Assembly: GCA_963850915.1 (NCBI GenBank)
Contig: CAWKND010000003.1
Location: 1-64,000, forward strand
Reading direction: 5' to 3'
Origin: CAVTWH01 sp963850915
Lineage (GTDB): Bacteria > Actinomycetota > Actinomycetes > Mycobacteriales > Micromonosporaceae
Length of the DNA: 64,000 nucleotides
Made by a program: the position numbers and the translations under genes. This document shows positions 16,515 to 25,641 of the stretch, in pieces (within the stretch, counting starts at the first letter, position 1; every line of letters begins with the position of its first letter). The notes beneath the pieces were generated by a model. The model had not been told where the DNA came from, made no database searches, and was given only the letters and a program-made list of their open reading frames with translations.

Positions 16515-18152
16515 TCAGCCGGCGGATGTTCCCGGCGCCGCGCCGGGGGAAGTTCCCGGCGCCGCGCGTACCCGCCAGCGGCGCAGTACCGCACTGCCCG
16601 CGTTGAGTGCGTCGACAGCCGCCGCTGTCAGTCCCGAGCCGGGCCAGCCGGCCAGGTACGCCTCGACTGGTGACCCGGAGCGCAGCCGCTTGTCGATCCC
16701 GTCAAGCACCCTGGCTTTTGGCCGCGCCGGTCGCAGCAGGCGGATCGCGTTGACCTCACCGGGAATGAGGATGAGTACCCCGCCGCCGAGCGAGTGCACT
16801 TTGAGTTCGGTCTCCAGTACGGTCAGCGGGGTGTACCAGGACATCGCGAACGACTCGGCGGTCACAGAACCGCGCAGGTACCCGCAGAGCAGGCTGTTGG
16901 AGGCGACCAGCCGGGCATCGTTGACCACCAGTGTCGGGAAGGAACTGAACACCGACAGCAGCAGATCGGGAGTCTTCACGCCCGGGACGGCGTACCACGG
17001 CTCGCGGATGCGGCACTTGAATCTCTTGTTCACCCCGCTCTCTTCACCGGCGCGCAGGTACTCGGCTTCGCCGGGGGTGGGTGTCTCCCCGTCGGCGAGC
17101 AGCAGCAGAGTGTCGGGGCTGGCCACGCCGGAGGTACGCAGGCCAGCGCCGCGTAGCGCCCGCGCACTGGTCAGGCTGGGTACCAGTCGCGCATCCTCGA
17201 GCCGGTAGCGGCGCCGGGTCGCCGCGTCGGGGTGGAAGAACTGCTTGTCGCCGCAGACGTACCCGATGTTGAAGGCGCACACCTCGGACATCGGTACCGT
17301 CGCCCGGATCTCCAACTCCCGCAACACTTCCCGGGTCGATTCCGGCAGCATGGCGCGGGCGAAAGGCTTGTCGCCACTGAGAATGTCGTCGACCAGGACT
17401 GCCGCCCGGTGCCCGACCCGACCCCGGTCGAAGTCGTCAACGCGTTCGTAGAGCTCGAAAACAACCTCGGTGGTACCGGCGCCGTACTCGTCGGCGAAGA
17501 GAATCACCACGTCCTGCAGGATGTCCGGGAAGAGGCGCTCGTAGATGCGGCAGACCCGAACAGAGCCGAAGCTCTTGGCGAGGTGTTCCCACAGCGGTCG
17601 GGCGTACCGGACGTGGGTCAGCTCGTACGGCAGCACCAGCGCCAACCGCCCGCCAGCCGTCAGGAACCGGCTGGCGTGCAAGACAAACGGCATCCACACG
17701 CTGCCGCTGGGCTCCATCTCCGTGCGCAGTACCCGTTGGGCGGCAACAAGAGCCGTGTCCCGTTGCGGTACCGGCAGATGGCGCAGGCGTACGTAGGGCG
17801 GGTTGCCGAGCACCGCGTCGACCGGGAACGGCTGTACGCTCAGGAAATCGTCGAGAAGCGCGTCGACAGCGGGTACCAGTCCGCCCGCGACCGCATCCCC
17901 GTACGCCTCGGCGGAGAGCTCGACGCCGGACACGCGTACCCCGTCCAAGCCCCTGGCGGCGGCCACGTCCCGCGCCGCCCGGAGAAACACGCCATCGCCG
18001 AAGCTGGGCTCCAGTAACCGATCCGAGCTGCCACGGAGTGCCCAGTGCGCCATCGCGTGCGCCGCGTCCGGTGGCGTGTAGTACGAGCCGGTGGCCCGCC
18101 GCCCGGCCGGCGACATCGGCACTCGCGCCACCTCCCAAGCCGTCAAGTTCAC
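16515..18152 (-). CDS. N6-adenine DNA methyltransferase (class I, NPPY)
   Basis: A 545-residue protein. The order of motifs is that of gamma-type N6-adenine methyltransferases: GSYYTPPDAAHAM (~22-35, motif X), LLEPSFGDGVFLRAA (~46-60, SAM-binding motif I), VSGVEL (acidic motif II region) and the catalytic GNPPYVRLRHLPVP (~115). The C-terminal half (~270-500) is a target-recognition-like region related to Eco57I/TaqI-type enzymes. The last ~25 residues are Pro/Gly/Ala/Thr-rich with a small repeat (GTSPG, GAAPG, GTSAG). No restriction endonuclease gene is adjacent; the nearest nuclease is the small HNH protein inside the tRNA array. It could be an orphan methylase, an anti-restriction function of the island, or the modification part of a defence system whose partner is missing. 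Recognition site unknown. Confidence 0.85.
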   Translation of the reverse strand: MNLTAWEVARVPMSPAGRRATGSYYTPPDAAHAMAHWALRGSSDRLLEPSFGDGVFLRAARDVAAARGLDGVRVSGVELSAEAYGDAVAGGLVPAVDALLDDFLSVQPFPVDAVLGNPPYVRLRHLPVPQRDTALVAAQRVLRTEMEPSGSVWMPFVLHASRFLTAGGRLALVLPYELTHVRYARPLWEHLAKSFGSVRVCRIYERLFPDILQDVVILFADEYGAGTTEVVFELYERVDDFDRGRVGHRAAVLVDDILSGDKPFARAMLPESTREVLRELEIRATVPMSEVCAFNIGYVCGDKQFFHPDAATRRRYRLEDARLVPSLTSARALRGAGLRTSGVASPDTLLLLADGETPTPGEAEYLRAGEESGVNKRFKCRIREPWYAVPGVKTPDLLLSVFSSFPTLVVNDARLVASNSLLCGYLRGSVTAESFAMSWYTPLTVLETELKVHSLGGGVLILIPGEVNAIRLLRPARPKARVLDGIDKRLRSGSPVEAYLAGWPGSGLTAAAVDALNAGSAVLRRWRVRAAPGTSPGAAPGTSAG

Positions 18153-18247
18153 GCGAAGCCGCGATCACGCCCACGCTAGCGGGTTTGGTCGATGCCGTCG
18201 TTACCAACCCGGTCAGCGCGGCCAACCCGGTCACGGGGCCAAGCCGG

Positions 18248-19354
18248 TCAGCGGGCGTCCTGGCGGGGCAGCAGGACCTCGCGGACGACGATGCTGACCG
18301 CCGCGTAGGTGGGGACGGCGACCAGCGCGCCGAAGACACCGGCGAGGGCGGTACCGACGAGGACGCTGAGGATCGCGGCGAGGCCGGAGACCCGGACCGC
18401 CTGGCGCATCACCCGCGGATAGATGACCCAGTTCTCCAGCTGCTGGTACACGATGAAAAAGATCGCCGCGACCAGCGCCACGGCGAACGACTGCGACAGC
18501 CCGACCAGGATCACCACCAGCGCACCGATGGTCGCGCCGATCTGCGGGATCAGGTCGAAGGCGGCCACGATCAGAGCCAACACCGCGGGGTACGGGATGC
18601 CGGCGAGCAGGATGAAGACCAGCGCGGTGGTACCCGCACACGCCGCGACCGCGGTCACCCCGACGATGTACGCGCCGATCTTGGCAATGATCTCCGCGCC
18701 GATCCGGACGGCATTCTCGCGCCGGCTCGCGGGCACCGCCCGGAACGCCGACCGGGTCAGCCGGTCGAAGTCGGCGAGCAGGTAGATGGTGAGCGCCGCG
18801 GTGGTGAACGCGCCGACCGCGAGGCCGGACAGCGCGCCGATACCGCCGAGCACACCGGAGGCGACGGCGGACAGCCTGGTGGGTGTGAAAACCTTGTGTA
18901 CCAACGTGGACAGGTCGTAGTCGGCATTGAATCGCCGGCCGACAGGGGTGTCCGCGAGATTGGCCAGGTACCCGCCGAAAGCGTTGCCGAGCGCCTCGAA
19001 CTGGTCGGCGAGGAAGGGTACGAACAGCACGAGTGCGAGTACCAGGGCCAGCACCAGCGCGATCACCACGAGGAAGACGGCGAGCCGCTGCGGTACCCCC
19101 CGGTTGCGCAGGAACACCACGGCCCGCTGCTCGCCCACCGTGAGCAGCGACGCGGCGATCAGCACGACCACCACCGTGCTGACCGTCGCGAAGGCCCGGA
19201 ATCCGGCGTAGGCGACCAGCGCGCCAGCCCCGGCCAGCAGGCCGAACGCGAACGGCGCCGAGGTCGTGGCAGCGCCGGCCGCGCGAGCGTCCGGGCCACC
19301 GTGCCGCCGCTCGTTCCGGGCCGCGCGCAGGGCGCGACGCAATCGACCGCTCAT
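18248..19354 (-). CDS. AI-2E family transporter (PerM/TqsA-like membrane protein)
   Basis: A 368-residue polytopic protein. After a basic N-terminus come hydrophobic helices (FGLLAGAGALVAYAGFRAF; VFLVVIALVLALVLALVLFV), a soluble stretch of about 60 residues, and C-terminal helices with the family-typical motifs LIVAAFDLIPQIGATIGAL and QQLENWVIYPRVM. AI-2E/UPF0118 proteins are implicated in export of AI-2 or in cation:proton exchange; the substrate here is unknown. ATG at 19354 was chosen because GAGGAAA lies about 11 bases upstream and the family's N-terminus fits; upstream in-frame codons are unlikely coding. It is divergent from the phosphodiesterase gene. Confidence 0.85.
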   Translation of the reverse strand: MSGRLRRALRAARNERRHGGPDARAAGAATTSAPFAFGLLAGAGALVAYAGFRAFATVSTVVVVLIAASLLTVGEQRAVVFLRNRGVPQRLAVFLVVIALVLALVLALVLFVPFLADQFEALGNAFGGYLANLADTPVGRRFNADYDLSTLVHKVFTPTRLSAVASGVLGGIGALSGLAVGAFTTAALTIYLLADFDRLTRSAFRAVPASRRENAVRIGAEIIAKIGAYIVGVTAVAACAGTTALVFILLAGIPYPAVLALIVAAFDLIPQIGATIGALVVILVGLSQSFAVALVAAIFFIVYQQLENWVIYPRVMRQAVRVSGLAAILSVLVGTALAGVFGALVAVPTYAAVSIVVREVLLPRQDAR

Positions 19355-19593
19355 GCCGCGCCGTTTCCTCGCCGTTCTTTTCGGGTACGCGGCCGGTGCG
19401 CCCCCGCTGGCACAGGCGACTCGCGACTCCTCCACCGTAACAGTGGTTATCAGAGGTTTTTTCCGAATCGACCACACCGAGCGCCTCGCCCGGCCGGCTC
19501 TTCGTCCGTCCAGCCAATGTCGCTAACCTGGGGCGACGCTTCCCGTCCGGCCGGCCAGTGCAAGTAACGTGGGGCGACGCCTGGGAGGCCCGG

Positions 19594-20373
19594 ATGCTGA
19601 TCGCCCACCTCAGTGACCCGCACATCACCACCGGCGCGCTCGCCGCCGAGCCAGCCACGGGCCTGCACCGTGCGCTTGGCCGGACGCTCACGCTCGATCC
19701 GCGGCCGGACTGCGTGGTGATCACCGGCGACCTCGTCGACCACGGTGGAGCGGCCGAGTACGCGGTGCTGCACGAGCTGATCGCCGGCTTCCCGCTCCCG
19801 CTGCACCTGGTGGCGGGCAACCACGACGGACGGGCAGCGCTGCTGGACCGGTTCGGTGGTACCAGCTTCCTGGGCGGAGCCAGCCTCGCCCACTACAGCA
19901 TCGACTACCCGGAGGTGACGATCGTCGTGCTCGACTCGCTGGTCCCCGGCTCCGATACCGGTCACCTCGGCGCCGAGCAGCTGCACTGGCTGGGCGAGGT
20001 ACTCGACCGGCGGCCGGAAGTACCGGCCATGGTGGCACTGCACCACCCGCCGCGCCCGGTGGGCCTGCCCTTCATGGACAGCATCGGGCTCGCCGACGGG
20101 GCCGACCTGGCGGCGCTGCTTTCCCGGTACCCCAACGTGATCCGGGTACTCGCCGGGCACCTGCACCGGGTGGTCTTCGCGCCGTTCGCGGGTACCCTGC
20201 TGACCGTCGCGCCGAGCACGTACCGGCAGACGGCGCTGGCCATGCGCGCCGACGCACCCCTCGGCTACCTGCACGAGCCCACCGGCTTCCTGCTGCACGT
20301 GTTGTCCGGCAACGACTGTGTCACGCACTCGGTCCCGGTGAGCCACGCGGCGGCGCTGACCGGCGCATTCTAG
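19594..20373 (+). CDS. metallophosphoesterase, CpdA-like 3',5'-cyclic nucleotide phosphodiesterase
   Basis: A 260-residue calcineurin-like phosphoesterase with all metal-binding motifs in order: HLSDPHI (residues 4-10), GDLVDHGG (~50), GNHDGR (~78), LHHPPRP (~152) and AGHLHRVV (~190). These residues coordinate two metal ions (Fe/Mn type) in the Icc/CpdA group, which hydrolyses 3',5'- or 2',3'-cyclic nucleotides in the cytoplasm. The ATG at 19594 follows GGGAGG at good spacing. It is divergent from the AI-2E gene and its stop directly precedes a GNAT-like frame. The substrate is inferred from family only. Confidence 0.85.
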   Translation: MLIAHLSDPHITTGALAAEPATGLHRALGRTLTLDPRPDCVVITGDLVDHGGAAEYAVLHELIAGFPLPLHLVAGNHDGRAALLDRFGGTSFLGGASLAHYSIDYPEVTIVVLDSLVPGSDTGHLGAEQLHWLGEVLDRRPEVPAMVALHHPPRPVGLPFMDSIGLADGADLAALLSRYPNVIRVLAGHLHRVVFAPFAGTLLTVAPSTYRQTALAMRADAPLGYLHEPTGFLLHVLSGNDCVTHSVPVSHAAALTGAF

Positions 20374-20814
20374 GGTCGGACACTCGGGCCAGCCGCCCTT
20401 GCTTTCCGTGCGGTACAGGACTTCCAGCCGGTACCCGACCCGACGGTCGGGCGTACCACCCAGGATGACCCGGCCGTCGCCGCGCTCGCCAAACTCGTCG
20501 GGCCGGAGGACGCGGGCGAAGGTGGCCTGCGCGACCCAGCCGAGCTGTATGTGTTGTGGGAGAACGGAAAGAATGTGGCGGCGGCCGGCCACGAAACCTG
20601 GCCCGGCTCAGTGGCTCACCTGTGCGTACTCGTCAGCACGGCCGCCCGCGGTCGCGGCCTGGCCCGCCGGGTCGCCTCATCGGCAACGGCTGACGCGCTC
20701 GCCCGTGGCCTACTGCCGCAGTGGCGGGCCCGAGTCACGGCTCCCCAGCGGGTCGCCCGCGCCCTCGGCTACCGGGAACTCGGCGACCAGCTCTCTGTCC
20801 ACCTGACCCGGTGA
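20374..20814 (+). CDS. GNAT-type acetyltransferase, 5' end unclear
   Basis: The open frame begins right after the phosphodiesterase stop and continues to 20814. The C-terminal half has the GNAT acetyl-CoA motif: VAHLCVLVSTAARGRGLARR followed by VASSATADALARGLLPQWRA and ALGYRELGDQLSV. Upstream (VQDFQPVPDPTVGR, then LAKLVGPEDAGEGG) also looks coding, but I found no good start codon; the first useable one is GTG at 20551. The 5' end is therefore either truncated, frameshifted or translationally coupled to the upstream gene. The 3' end overlaps the convergent MFS gene by about 105 bases. The acetylated substrate is unknown. Confidence 0.55.
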   Translation, partial: GRTLGPAALAFRAVQDFQPVPDPTVGRTTQDDPAVAALAKLVGPEDAGEGGLRDPAELYVLWENGKNVAAAGHETWPGSVAHLCVLVSTAARGRGLARRVASSATADALARGLLPQWRARVTAPQRVARALGYRELGDQLSVHLTR

Positions 20815-22041
20815 CTTTCTCCCACCCGGTCGCGGCGTCGGGGGCCGCAGCGCCGGGGCGCTCGGCGCGGACGCACGCAGCGCGGGGGCACTCAGCGCGA
20901 CGAAGCCGGCGAGTACCACCGGAACCGCCAGTGCCCGCGGCAGCCCGACAAGTGACGCCGCCCCGCCGATCAGGATCGGCCCGGCGAGGAACCCGGCATA
21001 TCCCATGCTCACCACGCGCGCGAGTGCCCGCCCGGCACGAGTTGGATTGCGCGCACCCGCCGCCGAGTAGACCTGTGGCGCGATGCAGGACATCCCCGCG
21101 CCCAGGCAGCCGAAGCCGAGTACGCCCACCCAGCCGCGACCGATCAGCAGTGCCACGCCCAGCCCGACGGCGGCGAGGATCCCGCTCGCGCGTACCAGAG
21201 TGACCGGGCCGAGGCGGGTACCCAGCCGGTCGCCGAAGATCCGCCCGACAGTCATCGCGATGGCGAACGCGGCATACCCGGCCGCAGCGAACCCGGCCGA
21301 GCTGGAGAGGTTGTCGCGTAGGTAAACCGCGCTCCAGTCGGCCGCCGCACCCTCCCCGACGAGCGCACAGAAGGCAAGCACCCCAAGGAAAATCACCCCG
21401 TCCAGCCGCGCCGCACCGACTCGCTTTCCCGCGCGCGTCGCCTCGTCGGCGGCCAGGTCCACGGCTGTGTCGCGGGGCGGCGGTGCGGTTCGCAGTACCC
21501 AGCAGGCCGCCCAGATCGCCAGCGCGAGTACCACGGCGCCGACCGCCAGAAACGTTGTGCGGGGACCGATCCCGGCTCGGGCGAAGAGCCCACCGGCGGC
21601 GGCGCCGAGGAAGCCGCCGACCGAGTACACCGCGTGGAACGAGGACATGATCGGGCGCTGGTATGCCGTCTGTACCTCGATGGCGTTGGCGTTCATCGCG
21701 ATGTTCAGTACGCCATGGCCGATCCCGAAGACAAACAGCGCGAACGCAAGGGAGGGTACGCCCGACGCGTACGCCGTGGGTACCAGCAGGATGCCTTCGG
21801 CGAGCGCCACCGGTACCAGGATTGTCTTGCTGCCAAAGCGATCCACCAGCCTGCCGGCCAACTGCATCCCGCAGATCGCGCCGGCCGCCAGCCCGAGTAG
21901 CGCCAGGCTGAGCCGCCCGTCGCTGGCCCGGACCGCGTGTTTGATCGCCGGCACCCGCGCCGTCCAGGTACCCAGCGCCGCGCCGAAGAGCAGGAAAAGC
22001 AGCGCGGTGCCGATCCGTGCCCGGCGCAGTCGCGGCGTCAT
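20710..22041 (-). CDS. MFS transporter (YbjJ-like)
   Basis: A 443-residue protein with twelve hydrophobic segments. The N-terminal half carries the MFS A-motif-like GMQLAGRLVDRFGSKTI between helices 2 and 3, and GIGHGVLNIAMNANAIEVQ in helix 4, typical of the YbjJ/sugar-efflux-like group. A charged cytosolic loop separates the halves. The tail after residue ~385 is Ala/Pro/Ser-rich and lies over the end of the GNAT gene. Substrate unknown; YbjJ-like proteins are annotated as inner-membrane exporters. ATG at 22041 begins a good N-terminus (MTPRLRRARIGTALLFLLFG). It is not obviously in an operon with the next minus-strand gene (78-base gap). Confidence 0.8.
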   Translation of the reverse strand: MTPRLRRARIGTALLFLLFGAALGTWTARVPAIKHAVRASDGRLSLALLGLAAGAICGMQLAGRLVDRFGSKTILVPVALAEGILLVPTAYASGVPSLAFALFVFGIGHGVLNIAMNANAIEVQTAYQRPIMSSFHAVYSVGGFLGAAAGGLFARAGIGPRTTFLAVGAVVLALAIWAACWVLRTAPPPRDTAVDLAADEATRAGKRVGAARLDGVIFLGVLAFCALVGEGAAADWSAVYLRDNLSSSAGFAAAGYAAFAIAMTVGRIFGDRLGTRLGPVTLVRASGILAAVGLGVALLIGRGWVGVLGFGCLGAGMSCIAPQVYSAAGARNPTRAGRALARVVSMGYAGFLAGPILIGGAASLVGLPRALAVPVVLAGFVALSAPALRASAPSAPALRPPTPRPGGRKSPGQVDRELVAEFPVAEGAGDPLGSRDSGPPLRQ

Positions 22042-22119
22042 CGCGCTCTCCTCGGTGGTGTGGACCTTCTGGGTACCACACCGCCGAGGAGCGCGCCGCC
22101 CCGCCTGTCGGCCCAGCTG

Positions 22120-23844
22120 TCAGTCCTGCTGCGCCCCCAGCAGATCCGGCTGTACCACCAGCACATCGCGGCCAGACTCGGCGAGCAGTCGCCGGCTGCT
22201 GCTGTTGTCCAGCACCGCACCCAGCGGCCCACTGGTCGACGCGCCCACCACGATGAGCTGGGCGTCAACTGAGTCCGCGTACCCGGCCAGCAGCCGCCCG
22301 GTCGTCCCGTGATCGGCCACGCTGCGCAGCAGGTACCCGGTTGCCGGTACGCCCGCCGCGGCCAGCTCGGCGAGGCGCGCGTGTACCACCTCGTGCGCCG
22401 CCGCCAGCGTCTCCGACTCCACCGCGTCGTCGCCAACCACGTCGACCTCGTACACGTGCAGTAGCTGTACGTTCGCGCCCCGCTCCCGGGCCAGCGCAGC
22501 ACCCTTCGCGGTCACCGCAGGCCCGGCCGGCCCGCCGTCCACAGCCACCAGGACCGGCCGTCCACCCGTCGACTCCACACCGGCCGGCACGCCGACCTGA
22601 CCCACCCGTACCACGTCGACCTCTGCCTGCTTTGCTTCTGCCGCAACGGCTGTGGCCGGCTCGGCGGCCGGCCGCTCGGCCTCGGCGAGGATCCGGTGGC
22701 CGGTGGCGAGTACCGCGATAGCCAGCAGGAAGGCCGCCGCGCCAAGCAGGAACGGCACGTGGATGTTGAAGTGCTCGGCCAGTTTGCCGGCCGCGAATGG
22801 CGCCAGGCCACCGCCGATGAACCGTACGAAGCCGTAGGAGGCCGAAGCGATCGGGCGCTCGACCGGCGCGACCGTCATCACGGCCTGCGTGGTGAGCGTG
22901 TTGTTCACGCCGATGAACGCACCGGAGATGATGGTCGCGATGATGACCGTGTGCGGCGAGTCGGTACGCAGCCCGATCACGGTGAGCACGATCGCCAGCA
23001 GCACCAGGTTGACGTACAACGAAGGCGCTGTTCCGAAGCGGCGCTGCAGGCGAGGTGCCACGGCGACGCTGAAGAGCGCGACCAGGATGCCCCAGCCACA
23101 GAACACGAAGCCGAGCCGGTGTGCGTTCAGGTGCATCGGGTACGGTGCGTACCCCAGCAGCGTGAAGAAGCCCCAGTTGTAGCAGAGCGCGGTCAGACTC
23201 ATGATGAGCAGACCCTTGTGCCGCAGCGCTTTCAACGGTGCGACGAGTGATGTCCGGTGCTCTGGCGTGGGCGTCGCCGGTACCATCACGATTGTCGCCA
23301 CCAACGCGACCGCCATCAGCGCGCTGACGCCGAAGAACGGCCCGCGCCAGCTGATCCCGCCGAGCAGCCCGCCGAGCAGCGGACCGACAGCGATCCCCAC
23401 ACCGAGCGCGGTCTCGTACAGGATGATCGCCCCGCTGAACCCACCGCTCGCCGACGCCACGATGACCGCGAGCGAGGTGGCGATGAAGAGCGCGTTACCC
23501 AGCCCCCAGCCGGCCCGGAAGCCGACGATTCCGTTGATACTGCCGGAAGTGCCGGCCAGCCCCGCGAAAATCACGATGATGACCAGCCCGGCGACCAGCG
23601 TGCGCTTGGCCCCGATCCGGCTGGACACCCAGTTGGTCACCAGCATCATCACCGCGGTGACGAGCAGGTAGCTGGTGAACAGCAGGGAGACCTGGGACGG
23701 CGTGGCATGCAGCTGCTGCGACAGCGCGGGCAGGATCGGGTCGACCAACCCGATGCCCATGAACGAGATGACGCAGGCGAATGCCACCGCCCAGACCGCC
23801 CGGGGCTGCCGGAACGGGCTGGCTGTCGGTGCTCCGTGACTCAT
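22120..23844 (-). CDS. MFS transporter fused to a C-terminal UspA domain
   Basis: 574 residues. Positions ~15-395 form a twelve-helix MFS drug/multidrug exporter of the DHA1 type (SFMGIGLVDPILPALSQQLH in helix 1; NWVSSRIGAKRTLVAG loop A-motif; ETALGVGIAVGPLLGGLLGG motif C, typical of antiporters). After an Ala/Glu-rich linker (~395-430) comes a universal-stress-protein domain (~435-570): RPVLVAVDGGPAGPAVTAKG (strand 1), VQLLHVYEVDVVGDD, and near the end LIVVGASTSGPLGAVLDNSS, which resembles the ATP-binding G-2x-G-9x-G(S/T) motif. MFS-Usp fusions are uncommon; the Usp domain may sense ATP or stress and modulate transport (inference). It lies 143 bases behind a MarR gene on the same strand, so it is probably repressed by that regulator. 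Confidence 0.85.
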   Translation of the reverse strand: MSHGAPTASPFRQPRAVWAVAFACVISFMGIGLVDPILPALSQQLHATPSQVSLLFTSYLLVTAVMMLVTNWVSSRIGAKRTLVAGLVIIVIFAGLAGTSGSINGIVGFRAGWGLGNALFIATSLAVIVASASGGFSGAIILYETALGVGIAVGPLLGGLLGGISWRGPFFGVSALMAVALVATIVMVPATPTPEHRTSLVAPLKALRHKGLLIMSLTALCYNWGFFTLLGYAPYPMHLNAHRLGFVFCGWGILVALFSVAVAPRLQRRFGTAPSLYVNLVLLAIVLTVIGLRTDSPHTVIIATIISGAFIGVNNTLTTQAVMTVAPVERPIASASYGFVRFIGGGLAPFAAGKLAEHFNIHVPFLLGAAAFLLAIAVLATGHRILAEAERPAAEPATAVAAEAKQAEVDVVRVGQVGVPAGVESTGGRPVLVAVDGGPAGPAVTAKGAALARERGANVQLLHVYEVDVVGDDAVESETLAAAHEVVHARLAELAAAGVPATGYLLRSVADHGTTGRLLAGYADSVDAQLIVVGASTSGPLGAVLDNSSSRRLLAESGRDVLVVQPDLLGAQQD

Positions 23845-23986
23845 CGGGTACGACTCCTGTCTTCGCTCTGAGTCGGCTCTGTTCCGGGTCGGCTCGGTGT
23901 TGTGTTCTGTGTTGCTGGCTTTGGCTGTGTTGCTGGGTTTCGTTCTGTTGCCTGGTTTGGCTCTGTTGCAGGCCGGCGTCGGCGGC

Positions 23987-24451
23987 TCAGGTTCGCTCTG
24001 TGGTTCCGAGGTCGGCCAGCAGGTTGAGGGCCGGGATGGCGGCTACGATCGCCCGCTGATCCTTGGCCGGCAGCGTGTCCAGCAGTTCGGTGAGGCGCTG
24101 GGCACGCGCTGCCCGTCGACTAGCCAGAAACTCGCTGCCGACCGCGGTGATGCCGACGAGTACCACCCGCGCATCCTGGTCACTGCCCTGCCGCCGAGCC
24201 AGCCCGTCCCGCTCCAGCCGGGTAACCAGCTGGGTCATCGCCGGCTGGGTGACCGCTTGGCGCTGGGCCAGCTCAGACATCCGGATCGGCCCGGAGCGCT
24301 CCAGCATGCGCAGCGTCGAGGCCGCCGTCAGCGACATGTCAGCGTTCGGAATCAGCCCACGGACCAGCGTTACCAACCGTTCCAGGTTGACCACCAGGTC
24401 CAGCGCCGGGGCCGAGACTGCGGGGGAGGGCGCGGGGGAAGTCGTTGCCAC
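23987..24451 (-). CDS. MarR-family transcriptional regulator
   Basis: 154 residues. The winged helix is clear: SLTAASTLRMLERSGPIRMS, ELAQRQAVTQPAMTQLVTRL (recognition helix), then ERDGLARRQGSDQDARVVLV (wing with the conserved DxRxxxV). It lies directly upstream of the MFS-UspA exporter on the same strand, the classic MarR-efflux arrangement. Its upstream region (24452-24500) is AT-rich for this genome and contains two copies of ATAAGG in TAAGGACCTAATG and CATAAGGTGC, candidate operator and promoter elements. The ligand is probably a small phenolic or drug-like molecule (family knowledge). Confidence 0.85.
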   Translation of the reverse strand: MATTSPAPSPAVSAPALDLVVNLERLVTLVRGLIPNADMSLTAASTLRMLERSGPIRMSELAQRQAVTQPAMTQLVTRLERDGLARRQGSDQDARVVLVGITAVGSEFLASRRAARAQRLTELLDTLPAKDQRAIVAAIPALNLLADLGTTERT

Positions 24452-24713
24452 GTGACCAGATTACATTAGGTCCTTATATTCGCACCTTATGTTTCAGGCC
24501 ACACTCCCGCGCTCGCCCCGTCCAGCCGGTGGTCTTCGACCCGCTGCGCCCGTTGATCCGCCCAACGCTTCGCCTCATCGACAAAGGACGGGGGACCGAA
24601 GAGGTGACCGGAATCCAGCCGGTTGGTCCTATCTTCAAGATCAATAAAATGATATGCTGTACTTTCGGCGCACTAGCCTGGGCGGAAATCCCCCCGAGAA
24701 GGGACTCCCGTCC

Positions 24714-25641
24714 GTGTGCTACGAGTCAGACGCGACTCCACCGGGCTACGGCTCGCCGTTGACCACCGTCGAGTCCGGCGCCCGTACCCTCAGCTCGGCC
24801 GACGGTACCGAGTTCGCCGCGTACCTCGCCCAACCCGCACGCAGCTCGGGAGTCGGGGTACTCGTCCTCCCCGACAACCGTGGCCTGTCCGGCTTCTACG
24901 AGCAGTTGACGATCCGCCTCGCCGAACACGGGTACCCAGCCGTAGCGGTGGACTACTTCGGGCGTACCGCCGGCACCGACTACCACTCCCGCCGCGACTC
25001 CTTCGCCGACCTCACGAAGGTGCTGCCACACCTGGGAAAGCTCAGTCTGCCGCAGCTCTTCGCCGACTTCGCCGCCGGCGCCACAGCGCTCCGCGAGGCC
25101 ACAGAAACAACCCTCCGGACCGCCGGATTCCCATGCACGAGCCGAGTCTCCCGCTTCTGCCGAGTCTCCCGCTTCAGCCGGGTCTCCCGCTTCAGCCGGG
25201 TCTCCCGCTTCAGTCGGGTCTTCGGCGGGGACGGCCGGCGGTTCGGGCACGGATCGCGTGGTGGTGCTGGGGTGTTGCATCGGTGGCCGGTTCGGTTGCC
25301 AGGCGGCTGCCGAAGACTCCAGCTTCGCGGGGGTGATCTCGCTTTACGGGTACCCGGACGAATTGAACGGTCGCCCCGGCCCGACCCAGCAGGCGGCCAC
25401 GATCTCGGTACCGATCCTGGCACTGTGGGGCGGGGCCGATCCCGGCATCCCACCGTCCACAGTGGATCGATTCGACGCCGCACTCACAACGGCGGGCGTA
25501 CCCCACGAGTTCGTCACCTACCCCGGCGCCCCGCACGGCTTCTTCGAAGAGGCCCAGCCCGAGTACGCCGACGCCCAGGCTGACGTCTGGCGCCGGATGC
25601 TGAAGTTCCTGGCGAACGCCGGTACCCCGCCCGCAACATGA
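24714..25641 (+). CDS. dienelactone-hydrolase family protein with repeat linker, one frameshift
   Basis: The N-terminal part (VCYESDATPPGYG; GVGVLVLPDNRGLSGFYEQL; HGYPAVAVDYFGRTAG) and the C-terminal part (VVVLGCCIGGRFG with the nucleophile Cys of the GxCxGG elbow; ILALWGGADPGIP with the acid; APHGFFEE with the catalytic His) form a typical dienelactone-hydrolase alpha/beta-hydrolase. Its Cys-Asp-His triad acts on lactones or esters. Between them lies a linker of tandem hexapeptides (ESPASA-like, encoded by 18-bp repeats at ~25145-25220). The frame changes at ~25105-25135 just before the repeats. GTG at 24714 was chosen because GAGAAGGGA lies 10 bases upstream and family members start with MCYE-like sequences. 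Confidence 0.75.
25145..25220 (+). repeat. 18-bp tandem repeat inside the dienelactone-hydrolase gene
   Basis: Four to five copies of an 18-bp unit close to TCCCGCTTCAGCCGGGTC. In the frame that leads into the catalytic elbow they encode (E/G)SPAS(A/V) hexapeptides. The unit length is a multiple of three, so copy-number change keeps the frame. Confidence 0.85.

Noticed and set aside
18038..19567. 509-residue plus-strand open frame
   Set aside because: It mirrors the AI-2E transporter gene and is made of Asp/Arg/Gly-rich shadow sequence.
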